Shown piece after piece: positions 1 to 9,742 of a stretch of 64,000 nucleotides of DNA (positions are counted from its first letter, which is position 1; every line of letters starts with the position of its first letter). The position numbers and the translations under genes are program-made. Under the pieces are notes generated by a model. The model saw nothing but the letters and a program-made list of their open reading frames with translations. It did not search any database and was not told the DNA's origin. Location: positions 62,001-126,000 of the forward strand of contig NZ_JAHWXO010000009.1 of NCBI RefSeq assembly GCF_019857205.1, in the 5' to 3' direction. Origin of the DNA: Qipengyuania pacifica (lineage in GTDB: Bacteria; Pseudomonadota; Alphaproteobacteria; Sphingomonadales; Sphingomonadaceae).

Positions 1-2606
1 TCGCTGACCCCCAGATTGAGGTCGACATCGCGCAAGATCAGCTGTCCGCCCATGAAGGGCCAACTGCCCCCGGAAACCGCCAGCAACTCGCCATTGCGCA
101 ATTGGAACTCGACCTCGCCATCGAAGACCTCCACGCCGGGATTTACCGATGCGACACGGATCTTCTGGCCCGGTGCAGTCGTCAGATTCAGCAGATCGAC
201 GAAATCGATCGTGCCTCTGGCGCCCTCGACAGGCCCGAACGCTGCGGCGAAATCCAGATCATCGCTCGAAAAGCTACCCGTGCTCTTGATGATGCCGTTC
301 GGTGCCCAGTCGATCCGGCCCGTGCCGGTCACGATACCCTTGGTGTTGGCGATGACGCCCAGCGCAAGACGGGAAATCTCGCCCGGCTGAAGCTCGTCGT
401 CCAGCTGCAGCCCAGGAACATCGAGATCGGCATGTCCGGCACCGCTCTGCAAATCGTGCCGAATGTCCACGGTTGTCACCAGCCGGTCGCTTGCGGGATT
501 TCGCAATTGTGCCTGCGCGGCGATGACATTGTCGATCAGTGTCAACCTCGCATCGCGCGCGATCAGCGGCTCGAACCGGGGCGAAGCATTGCGGTCCACC
601 AATGTGAAGTCGGTACCATTGATCATCAGCCGACCGTCGGCGAAACGCCAGTTCCCCTCGGCCTTGTTCAGATCCATTGGCACGGCCGCCAGCATCACGT
701 CCGCATCGGTGAACGTTCCTGCGATATCGTCGCCGAACCTCGCCTCCAGGCCAGACACGTTGAAGTGGCTGGCCGTCTCGACAGGGCCCAGCGATACTTC
801 GATTTCACGAGCCGTCATGACGCCGGGATAGGCAAAGCCGACCGGTCCCGACGCAAGCCGGATCGGGGTTTCACCGAGATGGCCCTGCAGATCGAGCGAT
901 GGCGCACCCGCGGCTATGCGAATTCCGTCAGCGCCCGCGTTCACGATTGCCCGGCCCCGTGCAGGACACAGCGTCAGCCCACGCTTTTCGAAAGAAAGAT
1001 TGGCCAGTTCGAGACGGTCGAACCGGATATCCGTGCACGAGCGCCACAAGGCAATATTCCCACCCTCATAGCGTCCATCGACGGGTAACAACAAGTTGGT
1101 CGCCGCCCCGCCCGGCAGCTTGCCACTTGCCAGCACCCGGCCCGAAAATCCAAGGGCGTCGCCGCTTTGCTGGGCGATGGTCATTTGCGGCACGGCAAGG
1201 GCGGAATCGTCTGCTTCGTACCGCTCCATCGCGAGGCGAAAAATCGAACTGCCGCCCTCGCCTCGCTCCATCCGGCCAGATAGGCGCGGCATATTGGCGC
1301 CGCCGGTCGCGATATTGCCTGCGATCCTCGGCGTCTCGCCGCCCCGGGACGCGATTTCGACGCGCGATAGAGAAACCAGCCGCGCACCGCTTCCGCCGCG
1401 CAGCTCTGCCCTTGGCGCGAACAGGGAGTAGGTGCCGGGTTCTGTCCTGATACGCAGGTCGGCGGATAGCGCGCTTCCGCGGGTCTCGGCCTGCAACGCA
1501 TTCGCCATTTTGCGGGTCAGCGGCGCGATCAGCGTGCCATCGCCGGTTTGCGCCAGCGCCTCGACTGCCGCGACCAGGTCGCTACCGAGCCGCAGACCAT
1601 TTCCTTCAAGATTGCTCTCGACCTGCACGCGCTTGAAACCTTCGTTCGCGCGTAGCTGTCCATCTGCCGTCAGCACAGCCGCCAGTGCCTGCGGCGTTTC
1701 GACACCGCGGGCCGCCAGTGAAAAGCGGGCGGTTGTCGACTGGTCGCGGATCTGCGCGCGAATCGTGCCGATGATGGCCGCAGCAGAATTCTCCGCGAAC
1801 CGCGTGTCACCGCCTTCGATCCGTGCCTCGATCGACGGATTGCGCAGGCGATTGTCCGCCTCGACGGTCAGATTCATCTCGTATTCGGCCAGATCGAGGT
1901 CCTGCGCTTCGCATTTCAGAGAAGCGAGCCGCACCGGGCCGACGAATTTCGGTTCGCCGGACGTGCTGGTTATTTTTCCATACGCGCTGGTCTGACCGGC
2001 CTCACAGCCCGGCAGCCGAAGGTTTGGCGCAATCGCAGCAAGCGTCCCGTCCCAGCCATGGCTGGCCAGTCCCGAACCGACCATTTTTAGCCCGACGGGG
2101 CCATAATCCGTTTCGATCAGCCCACGTCCATCGCGTATTGCGACATTCAGGTTGGGAAGCCCGCCCGGACCCTCGCTCGGCGCAAATATCAGCGTGTCGA
2201 GCGAGCCGAAGCTCAGTTCGTTATTACGGTACGTTCCGAAAAGACGCGGCTCGACCAGGGTGACGCTGCCGATCTCCGGCACGCCCAGCCGGTGGCGCAA
2301 TTGCACGATGATTCGTTTGGCGGTAAAGTCCGGCGCATCCGGATCGCCAAGGACCACGTTTGACAGTTCCTGCGTCTGGCCGCCCACATAATCGATAGTG
2401 TACGTCGCGGGGATATTGTTGGCTTCGAGCTGGTCGCGAATAATATCGTCGACAATGCTCTCGCGCGAAAACCATGCGGCGATCCCTGCAGCGATCAGCA
2501 GGGCAAGCAGAACACTCGGAATAGCCCAGCGTTTCTGGCGCCATCTCGCGCGCCGGATGGAATCGGCGCCCTCCGCCATGGCATTGTCGTCAGCGTCCCG
2601 CTCCAT
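1..2606 (-). CDS. YdbH-family intermembrane (AsmA/TamB-like) protein, 3' end beyond the window
   Basis: Reading the minus strand from an ATG at 2606 gives an open frame of about 868 codons that runs off the left edge without a stop. I checked the frame near 2606, 1985 and 5. An Arg-rich cytoplasmic N-terminus is followed by one membrane anchor (about residues 27-46, WAIPSVLLALLIAAGIAAWF). After that comes a long beta-rich periplasmic region with repeated glycine and aspartate turns. This layout fits the YdbH/AsmA-like bridge proteins thought to carry phospholipid between inner and outer membrane. In related genomes ydbH is followed by the small genes ynbE and ydbL, which would lie left of the window. 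A second ATG lies at 2579. The gene diverges from radC, with 35 bp between starts. The family call is from memory of the fold and is moderately sure. Confidence 0.72.
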   Translation of the reverse strand, partial: MERDADDNAMAEGADSIRRARWRQKRWAIPSVLLALLIAAGIAAWFSRESIVDDIIRDQLEANNIPATYTIDYVGGQTQELSNVVLGDPDAPDFTAKRIIVQLRHRLGVPEIGSVTLVEPRLFGTYRNNELSFGSLDTLIFAPSEGPGGLPNLNVAIRDGRGLIETDYGPVGLKMVGSGLASHGWDGTLAAIAPNLRLPGCEAGQTSAYGKITSTSGEPKFVGPVRLASLKCEAQDLDLAEYEMNLTVEADNRLRNPSIEARIEGGDTRFAENSAAAIIGTIRAQIRDQSTTARFSLAARGVETPQALAAVLTADGQLRANEGFKRVQVESNLEGNGLRLGSDLVAAVEALAQTGDGTLIAPLTRKMANALQAETRGSALSADLRIRTEPGTYSLFAPRAELRGGSGARLVSLSRVEIASRGGETPRIAGNIATGGANMPRLSGRMERGEGGSSIFRLAMERYEADDSALAVPQMTIAQQSGDALGFSGRVLASGKLPGGAATNLLLPVDGRYEGGNIALWRSCTDIRFDRLELANLSFEKRGLTLCPARGRAIVNAGADGIRIAAGAPSLDLQGHLGETPIRLASGPVGFAYPGVMTAREIEVSLGPVETASHFNVSGLEARFGDDIAGTFTDADVMLAAVPMDLNKAEGNWRFADGRLMINGTDFTLVDRNASPRFEPLIARDARLTLIDNVIAAQAQLRNPASDRLVTTVDIRHDLQSGAGHADLDVPGLQLDDELQPGEISRLALGVIANTKGIVTGTGRIDWAPNGIIKSTGSFSSDDLDFAAAFGPVEGARGTIDFVDLLNLTTAPGQKIRVASVNPGVEVFDGEVEFQLRNGELLAVSGGSWPFMGGQLILRDVDLNLGVS

Positions 2607-2641
2607 CGAACCCCACTTGCGCCAGCAGCCCGTGAAAGGCA

Positions 2642-3376
2642 ATGCAAGTGGTCGAAACGCCGTGCATGGGGGAATGGTTGCCGGAGGAATCGAATAATTC
2701 GGCGGGCCATGCGGGGGCCGGTCATCGCGCTCGACTGCGCGATCGACTGCTTACCGGCGGACCCGAAGCCCTCGCCGATTACGAGCTGCTCGAATTCCTC
2801 TTGTTCGCAGCGATAAGGCAGGGCGACACCAAGCCGCTAGCCAAGAACCTGATCGCCCAATTCGGGTCGTTCGCCGCTGTTCTGGCTGCAGATCCGCAGG
2901 CTTTGAAGCAGGTCAAAGGCATGGGCGAAGCGAGCGTGGCCGCGCTTCATGCCGTCAGCCTCGCGACCAGGAGGATGGCGCGCGGGGCGGTGCAGGACAA
3001 GCCGGTACTGGGCAGCTGGCAGGCTCTGTTGGACTATCTCGCTGTCGACATGGCCCATCTGAACCACGAGCGCGTGCGCGTCCTTTATCTAAACGCGCAA
3101 AACCGCCTCATCCTTGACCACCACTTCTCCGAAGGGTCGATCGATGAAGCGGCCATCCACCCGCGCGAAGTCATCCGCAAAGCCTTCGACATTGGCGCAA
3201 CCGCGCTGATCCTCGTGCATAATCATCCCAGCGGAAATCCCGAACCGAGCCGCGCGGACATCGCCATCACCGCCCGGATCGCAGAAGCCGGTCGCCTGCT
3301 CGGCGTTACCGTACACGACCATGTCATCGTTGGTCGCAGTGGCCACGTCTCGCTGCGTGCCAAGGGTCTGATCTGA
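2642..3376 (+). CDS. radC: RadC-family JAB/MPN protein
   Basis: This 244-residue protein has the usual RadC length and order. A helix-hairpin-helix-like segment (VKGMGEASV, about 91-99) is followed by a C-terminal JAB/MPN domain. The metal motif is HNHPSGN with H193, H195 and D206, plus an upstream acidic residue in SEGSIDEAAIHP. RadC proteins are widespread; the old DNA-repair role is doubtful and the biochemical function is unsettled. The start is uncertain. An AAAGG sits only two bases before the ATG at 2642 but eight bases before an in-frame GTG at 2648, which has better spacing; an ATG at 2666 is a third option. The gene diverges from the YdbH-type gene, so both promoters share a very short intergenic stretch. 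Confidence 0.9.
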   Translation: MQVVETPCMGEWLPEESNNSAGHAGAGHRARLRDRLLTGGPEALADYELLEFLLFAAIRQGDTKPLAKNLIAQFGSFAAVLAADPQALKQVKGMGEASVAALHAVSLATRRMARGAVQDKPVLGSWQALLDYLAVDMAHLNHERVRVLYLNAQNRLILDHHFSEGSIDEAAIHPREVIRKAFDIGATALILVHNHPSGNPEPSRADIAITARIAEAGRLLGVTVHDHVIVGRSGHVSLRAKGLI

Positions 3377-3481
3377 CCGATCCGCTTATAAGAAGCGTAA
3401 TAAGCGTGCGCCTGCGCCTTGCCACGGGCCGCCGCCTTGCCTAGCGCGCTGCGCAAACAGCCGCCAACTCCGGAGTTCACC

Positions 3482-4792
3482 ATGGTCCCCCGCTACGCCC
3501 GCCCCGAAATGACCGCCCTGTGGGAGCCGGAAGCCAGATATCGCATCTGGTTCGAAATCGAAGCGCATGCGACCGAAAAGCTCGGCGAACTCGGCGTTGT
3601 TCCGGCAAGCGCGGCCAAGGCCCTGTGGGACTGGTGGGCCACCAACCCCAAGATCGACGTCGAAGCGATCGACGCGATCGAAGCCGTAACCAAGCATGAC
3701 GTGATCGCCTTCCTCACCTGGGTGGCGGAAAACGTGGGCGACGAGGCGCGGTTCATGCACCAGGGCATGACCAGTAGCGACGTTCTCGACACCACGCTGG
3801 CTGTGCAGCTTGCCCGCTCCGCCGATATTCTGCTGGCCGATCTCGACGCACTGCTTTCTGCAATCCAGCGCCGTGCGGAAGAACACAAATACACACCGAC
3901 CATCGGGCGCAGCCACGGCATCCATGCCGAGCCTGTGACCTTCGGTTTAAAACTGGCGCAGGCCTATGCCGAATTCGACCGTTGCCGCCGGCGCCTTCTC
4001 TCCGCGCGCGAAGAAATCGCCACCTGCGCCATCTCGGGTGCGGTAGGCACCTTTGCCAATATCGATCCCCAGGTCGAAGAACATGTCGCCGAAAAGCTCG
4101 GCCTGGCGGTCGAGCCCGTGTCGACCCAGGTCATCCCGCGCGATCGCCATGCCATGTTCTTTTCCACCCTCGCCGTCATCGCCGGGTCTATCGAACGGCT
4201 GGCGGTCGAAATTCGGCATCTTCAGCGCACCGAAGTGCTCGAGGCGGAAGAATATTTCTCGCCCGGCCAGAAGGGGTCGAGCGCCATGCCGCACAAGCGC
4301 AACCCGATCCTGACCGAAAACCTCACAGGTCAGGCCCGGATGATCCGCGCCTATGCCCTGCCCGCGCTCGAGAATGTGGCCCTGTGGCACGAGCGCGATA
4401 TTTCGCATTCGTCGGTCGAACGCTTCATTGGCCCGGATGCCTGCATCACGCTCGATTTCGCCCTCGCCCGCCTCACCGGCGTGATCGACAAGCTGCTGAT
4501 CTACCCCGAACGCATGCAGGCCAACATGGACCGCATGGGCGGCCTCATCCACTCGCAGCGTGTTCTGCTCGCCCTCACCCAGAACGGCGTCAGCCGCGAA
4601 GATGCCTATCGCCTCGTCCAGCGTAACGCGATGAAGGTCTGGGAATCGGACGGCCGGCTGATGCTGCTCGATCTGCTCAAGCAGGATGAGGAAGTCACCG
4701 CAGCGCTCAGCGCCGAACAGCTGGAAGAACGGTTCGACCTCGAATACCACTTCAAGCACGTCGACACGATCTTCGAACGCGTGTTCGGCTAG
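3482..4792 (+). CDS. purB: Adenylosuccinate lyase
   Basis: The enzyme cleaves SAICAR to AICAR and adenylosuccinate to AMP in purine synthesis. From the ATG at 3482 the product is 436 residues, the length of the short Bacillus-type PurB. A GGAG six bases upstream supports this start over an in-frame start at 3419. The fumarase/aspartase superfamily signature SSAMPHKRNP (about 266-275) supplies the catalytic serine loop. The histidine motif GRSHGIHAEP (H145, H148) and the TSSD motif (97-100) are also present. The gene stands alone between radC and the lapA-pyrF-trp block, with about 105 bp before it. Long minus-strand frames opposite it are codon-bias shadows. Confidence 0.97.
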   Translation: MVPRYARPEMTALWEPEARYRIWFEIEAHATEKLGELGVVPASAAKALWDWWATNPKIDVEAIDAIEAVTKHDVIAFLTWVAENVGDEARFMHQGMTSSDVLDTTLAVQLARSADILLADLDALLSAIQRRAEEHKYTPTIGRSHGIHAEPVTFGLKLAQAYAEFDRCRRRLLSAREEIATCAISGAVGTFANIDPQVEEHVAEKLGLAVEPVSTQVIPRDRHAMFFSTLAVIAGSIERLAVEIRHLQRTEVLEAEEYFSPGQKGSSAMPHKRNPILTENLTGQARMIRAYALPALENVALWHERDISHSSVERFIGPDACITLDFALARLTGVIDKLLIYPERMQANMDRMGGLIHSQRVLLALTQNGVSREDAYRLVQRNAMKVWESDGRLMLLDLLKQDEEVTAALSAEQLEERFDLEYHFKHVDTIFERVFG

Positions 4793-4848
4793 ACGAGCGC
4801 GCGCTTGCAGCCTAGCAAGGCTTGCATAGCCAATTAGGGGAGCTCCCG

Positions 4849-5205
4849 ATGCAGATCGTGCGTACTATCGTTTGGGTCCTGCTGCTGTTTTCGCTGCTGG
4901 CATTCAGTTTCTTCAACTGGAAATCGGTCGAAGTTCAAATCTGGTCGAACTTGGTGCTGGAAACCAAGCTGCCGGCGCTTGTCATCGTGTCCTTCCTGCT
5001 GGGCCTTTTGCCCATGTGGTTGCTCCACCGCGCCAGCGCATGGCGCGCCAGGCGGCGGATAGCTGCGCTTGAAACGGCCACGCACAAGATGTCCGCGCCA
5101 GCCGCCACTCCCACGCCGACGGCCACCCCGCCGGTATCGCCGCCGCGCGACGATTTTGCACCCCCGCCCGCCCATCCGGTCGATCCCGAACCAACGAAGC
5201 CCTGA
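4849..5205 (+). CDS. LapA-domain small membrane protein
   Basis: A 118-residue protein with two hydrophobic helices (about 3-22 and 41-60), joined by a short loop containing NWKSVEVQIW. This is the pattern of the LapA/DUF1049 family, where E. coli LapA works with LapB in controlling LPS synthesis. A short basic stretch follows the second helix. The last 35 residues are rich in proline, threonine and alanine and probably form a flexible cytoplasmic tail. The start at 4849 follows AGGGGAG with six bases of spacing, better than the upstream ATG at 4822. The stop overlaps the pyrF start (TGATG), so the two are probably translationally coupled. The family is fairly sure; the exact role here is inferred. 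Confidence 0.8.
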   Translation: MQIVRTIVWVLLLFSLLAFSFFNWKSVEVQIWSNLVLETKLPALVIVSFLLGLLPMWLLHRASAWRARRRIAALETATHKMSAPAATPTPTATPPVSPPRDDFAPPPAHPVDPEPTKP

Positions 5206-5879
5206 TGTCCAATCCGATCTATCTCGCACTCGACGTCCCGCAACTGAACGACGGGATCGACCTCGTTAACAAGGTCAAGGGACACGTTGGCGGGATCAAG
5301 CTCGGGCTGGAATTCTTCTGTGCGCATGGCGCGCATGGCGTGCACATGATCGGGCAGCTCGGCCTGCCCATCTTCCTCGATCTCAAGCTGCACGATATTC
5401 CCAATACCGTCGCAGGCGCCATGCAGGCGATCCACGTGCTCGAACCGGCGATCGTCACCGTTCATGCAGGCGGCGGTCGCGCCATGATGGAAGATGCCAA
5501 GGCTGCAGCTGGCGAAAATACCAGGGTCGTCGCCGTGACCATGCTGACCAGTATGGACGAACGCGATCTCGCACGCACCGGCATCGAAGGCAGCGCGCAT
5601 GACCAGGTCATGCGCCTCGCACAGCTTGCCAACGATGCAGGCCTCGACGGGATCGTGTGTTCGGGACAGGAAGTGAAAGCGGTCCATGACCAGTGGCGGG
5701 ACGGCTTCTTCGTCGTACCCGGCCTGCGCCCTGCCGGGAGCGCGGTCGGCGATCAGAAACGCGTCGTCACACCGCGCCAGGCGCGTGATCACGGTGCCAG
5801 CGTGCTGGTGATCGGGCGACCGATCAGCCGTGCGGACGATCCTGCGCGGGCCGCGCGCGATATCGAAGCCACGCTGTAA
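5205..5879 (+). CDS. pyrF: Orotidine 5'-phosphate decarboxylase
   Basis: The last step of UMP synthesis, decarboxylating OMP to UMP. The 224-residue protein carries the catalytic signature FLDLKLHDIPNT, with D59, K61 and D64 forming the charged network. It also has an IKLGLEFF strand at the start and PGLRPAG plus GRPISRADDP phosphate-binding loops near the C-terminus. It starts on the last base of the lapA-like stop codon (TGATG) and ends 11 bp before trpF, so it lies in one transcription unit with the trp genes. pyrF next to trpF is a familiar alphaproteobacterial arrangement. Confidence 0.97.
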   Translation: MSNPIYLALDVPQLNDGIDLVNKVKGHVGGIKLGLEFFCAHGAHGVHMIGQLGLPIFLDLKLHDIPNTVAGAMQAIHVLEPAIVTVHAGGGRAMMEDAKAAAGENTRVVAVTMLTSMDERDLARTGIEGSAHDQVMRLAQLANDAGLDGIVCSGQEVKAVHDQWRDGFFVVPGLRPAGSAVGDQKRVVTPRQARDHGASVLVIGRPISRADDPARAARDIEATL

Positions 5880-5890
5880 CGGCGCGCTTC

Positions 5891-6528
5891 ATGGCAGCCG
5901 CAATCAAGATCTGCGGGATTTCCATGCCCGAAACGCTCGACGCTGTCCTCGATGCGCAGGCTGACCACGTCGGCTTCAATTTCTTTCCGCCCAGCCCTCG
6001 CCACCTCGGCCTCGCCGAAGCATCGGCGCTCGCCGCGCGCGCAGGGTCGCGCATTTCCAAGGTCGGCGTGTTCGTCGATCCGGACGACGCCGCCCTGCGC
6101 GATGCCATATCAGCCGCGAAACTCGACGCGGTGCAGCTGCATGGCGACGAGTCTCCCGCGCGCAGCGCCGCGGTCAGGGCGCAGTTCGGTCTCCCTGTCT
6201 GGAAAGTGATCCCGGTGGCCACCGCCAGCGATGTCGTCAGGGCTCAGGCTTATACCGACGCGGCCGACTTCATCCTGTTCGACGCCAAGACGCCGAAGGA
6301 CGCTCAGCTCCCCGGTGGGATGGGGCTACGCTTCGACTGGGGCCTTCTTTCCGGCATCAGCATGTCGCTGCCCTGGGGTCTTGCCGGCGGTTTGTCGCCC
6401 ACGAATGTCGCGGGTGCGATCGCTGCAACCGGTGCCCCGCTGGTCGATACGTCCAGCGGCGTGGAAAGCGCTCCAGGTGTGAAGGACATGGACAAGATTG
6501 CCGCCTTCTGCAAAGCGGCGCGGTCTGT

Positions 6529-6532
<4 letters not shown>
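5891..6532 (+). CDS. trpF: Phosphoribosylanthranilate isomerase
   Basis: Catalyses the Amadori rearrangement of phosphoribosylanthranilate in tryptophan synthesis. The 213-residue TIM barrel begins with IKICGI, which carries the catalytic cysteine (C8). It contains the GVFVDPD strand, the VQLHGDE motif and the late aspartate in LFDAKTP. The phosphate-binding end reads [10 protein letters not shown] and [15 protein letters not shown]. All key residues of a working enzyme are present. The stop overlaps the trpB start by four bases (ATGA), so trpF and trpB should be translated together. Confidence 0.97.
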
Positions 6533-7743
<1,211 letters not shown>

Positions 7744-7957
7744 CCCTCGCTCCGAACGATGGAGGTGCCTCGTGCTGGTTTACGCATACCCACTCATGCA
7801 GGCTGTCCTACACGACTGCATTCATGCGATGGGGCTTTGATGACGCCTAATCGTTCCTTGCAGTGCAAACCCGGATACGCCCTGATGGCGCGAGCCAGTT
7901 TTTTCTCCCTTGGACTGTGTAACACCCGGTCCATGTCTCAGACTTCTGCCAAGCTAG
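7744..7957. other. Non-coding gap between trpB and trpA
   Basis: A 214-bp stretch splits the trpFBA series. A 70-codon frame at 7759-7971 has no recognisable protein character and runs into the trpA start, so I do not call it. The only structure I see is a short hairpin (TGGC, GCGA loop, GCCA, 7886-7897) followed by seven bases beginning G and then six T (7898-7904). It could be a weak terminator or pausing site. The stem is only four base pairs, so this is speculative. Confidence 0.4.
7886..7904 (+). terminator. Possible weak hairpin terminator before trpA
   Basis: A four-pair GC-rich stem closed by a GCGA tetraloop is followed by a run of six T residues. It lies between trpB and trpA. A stem this short would terminate poorly, so partial read-through into trpA is likely if it works at all. 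Confidence 0.3.
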
Positions 7958-7975
7958 ATGAACGAACCTGACACC

Positions 7976-8764
7976 ATGAACGCCTCGAATCGCCTCTCCG
8001 CTGCCTTCGCCAAGCCTAACCCTGCGCTGGTCTGCTTTCTGACCGCCGGTGACGGCGACACCGGCGCCAATCTCGATGCGCTGGTCGATGGCGGCGCGGA
8101 CGTGATCGAACTCGGCATGCCCTTTACCGATCCCATGGCCGATGGCCCGGCCATCCAGGCGGCGAATATCCGCTCGCTTGGCAAAGGCACCACCACGGCC
8201 GATGTCCTCTCGATCGCCAGCGGCTTTCGCCAGCGCCATCCCGACGTTCCGCTGGTACTGATGGGTTATGCCAATCCGATGGTCCGGCGCGGGCCGGAAT
8301 GGTTCGCCTCTGCCGCCATGAACGCGGGCGTCGACGGCGTGATCTGCGTCGATATCCCGCCCGAAGAAGACGACGCGCTAGGTCCGTCCCTGCGCGATGC
8401 CGGGATTGCCCCCATTCGCCTCGCCACACCGACAACCGACGACCGCCGCCTTCCCGCCGTGGTCGAAGGTTCCGAAGGCTTTCTCTATTACGTCGCGGTC
8501 GCAGGCATCACCGGCATGCAGCAGGCAGCGATCGAATCGATCGAAGCCAATGTCGCCCGCATCAAGCAGGCCACCGACATTCCGGTCGCTGTCGGCTTCG
8601 GCGTCCGCACGCCCGAACAGGCCGGCGAAATCGCGCGCGTAGCAGATGGCGTCGTGGTGGGCTCGGCCCTGGTCGAACTCGTGGCCGAACATGGCGCCGA
8701 TGCTCCGGCCCACCTGCGCGAACTGACATCGAAGCTCGCCGGCGCTGTTCGTTCGGCGCGCTGA
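7976..8764 (+). CDS. trpA: Tryptophan synthase alpha chain
   Basis: Cleaves indole-3-glycerol phosphate to indole for channelling to TrpB. From the ATG at 7976 the product is 262 residues with a normal TrpA N-terminus (NRLSAAFAK). An in-frame ATG at 7958 would add six residues; neither has a strong ribosome site. The catalytic pair is visible: E45 in DVIELGMPF and D56 in FTDPMADGP, matching E49 and D60 of the E. coli enzyme. The GITG loop, VAVGFGVRTPEQA and VVGSALV phosphate-binding motifs are present. The gene is separated from trpB by a gap but keeps the same strand and order. Confidence 0.97.
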   Translation: MNASNRLSAAFAKPNPALVCFLTAGDGDTGANLDALVDGGADVIELGMPFTDPMADGPAIQAANIRSLGKGTTTADVLSIASGFRQRHPDVPLVLMGYANPMVRRGPEWFASAAMNAGVDGVICVDIPPEEDDALGPSLRDAGIAPIRLATPTTDDRRLPAVVEGSEGFLYYVAVAGITGMQQAAIESIEANVARIKQATDIPVAVGFGVRTPEQAGEIARVADGVVVGSALVELVAEHGADAPAHLRELTSKLAGAVRSAR

Positions 8765-8885
8765 GCGGGTCCGACCGCTCTTTCGTCCGGAGACGATCAG
8801 CCCGCCCGGCAAAGAGCAATTTGATTTTCCTAGGTATTCTGCCGACTATTTGAGCTTTGCTGCAACAGGACTATAGGCTTCAACT

Positions 8886-9734
8886 ATGAACTGGTTCACC
8901 CGCGTCCGCAATTCGATCACCTCGCTGTCCAAGCGCAGCACCGACAAGGATCTGTGGGTCAAATGCCCCAGCTGTCAGCAGATGGTGTTCGCGCAGGAAT
9001 ACGAAGACAATGCCTATGTTTGCCCGCGCTGCGATCACCATGGTCGCATCGGCGCGGACGAACGCCTGCGCCAGTTGATGGATGATGGCTTCGAAGTTCT
9101 TCCGATCCCCGATGTGAAGGAAGATCCTCTCAAGTTCCGCGACACGGCAAAATACACCGACCGCCTGAAAAAGGCGCGCGCCAAGAGCCCGCACAAGGAC
9201 GCCTTCCTCGTTGGCTCCGGCGCGATCGATGGCAAACCCGCGGTGGTCGGGGTGCAGGATTTTGGCTTCATGGGCGGATCCATGGGCATGGCCGTAGGCA
9301 CCGCCTTCTGCCAGGGTGCGGAACGCGCGCTTACCCGGCGCTGCCCCTATATCGTCGTTACCGCTGCTGGTGGCGCTCGCATGCAGGAAGGCATTCTCTC
9401 GCTCATGCAAATGCCCAAGGCGACCGTGATGACGCGCCGCCTGAAGGAAGCCGGCTTGCCCTATATCGTGGTGCTGACCGATCCGACAACCGGCGGCGTG
9501 ACGGCTAGCTACGCCATGCTCGGCGATATCCATATTGCCGAACCGGGCGCACTGATCGGCTTTGCCGGGCAGCGCGTCATTCAGGACACGATCCGCGAAC
9601 AGCTACCCGATGGCTTCCAGCGCGCCGAATATCTGCACAAGCATGGCATGGTGGACATGGTGGTCCATCGCCGCGACCTCAAAGCAACGCTGGCGACCCT
9701 GCTCGATTACCTCACCCCGGCCAAGGCTGCCTGA
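8886..9734 (+). CDS. accD: Acetyl-CoA carboxylase carboxyltransferase subunit beta
   Basis: Together with AccA it moves the carboxyl group from biotin to acetyl-CoA, the first committed step of fatty acid synthesis. The 282-residue protein starts with a four-cysteine zinc ribbon (C27, C30, C46, C49). It continues as a crotonase-fold carboxyltransferase domain with [19 protein letters not shown] and [14 protein letters not shown]. It lies 121 bp after trpA and 8 bp before folC; trpA-accD-folC is a common bacterial order. Confidence 0.97.
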   Translation: MNWFTRVRNSITSLSKRSTDKDLWVKCPSCQQMVFAQEYEDNAYVCPRCDHHGRIGADERLRQLMDDGFEVLPIPDVKEDPLKFRDTAKYTDRLKKARAKSPHKDAFLVGSGAIDGKPAVVGVQDFGFMGGSMGMAVGTAFCQGAERALTRRCPYIVVTAAGGARMQEGILSLMQMPKATVMTRRLKEAGLPYIVVLTDPTTGGVTASYAMLGDIHIAEPGALIGFAGQRVIQDTIREQLPDGFQRAEYLHKHGMVDMVVHRRDLKATLATLLDYLTPAKAA

Positions 9735-9742
9735 GGCACGGC

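Noticed and set aside
102-1995. Long plus-strand open frames at the left edge
   Set aside because: They are shadows of the minus-strand YdbH-type gene; their translations are rich in Arg, His, Pro and Cys and lack any domain.
7759-7971. 70-codon frame between trpB and trpA
   Set aside because: No ribosome site, no recognisable protein composition, and it overlaps the trpA start region.
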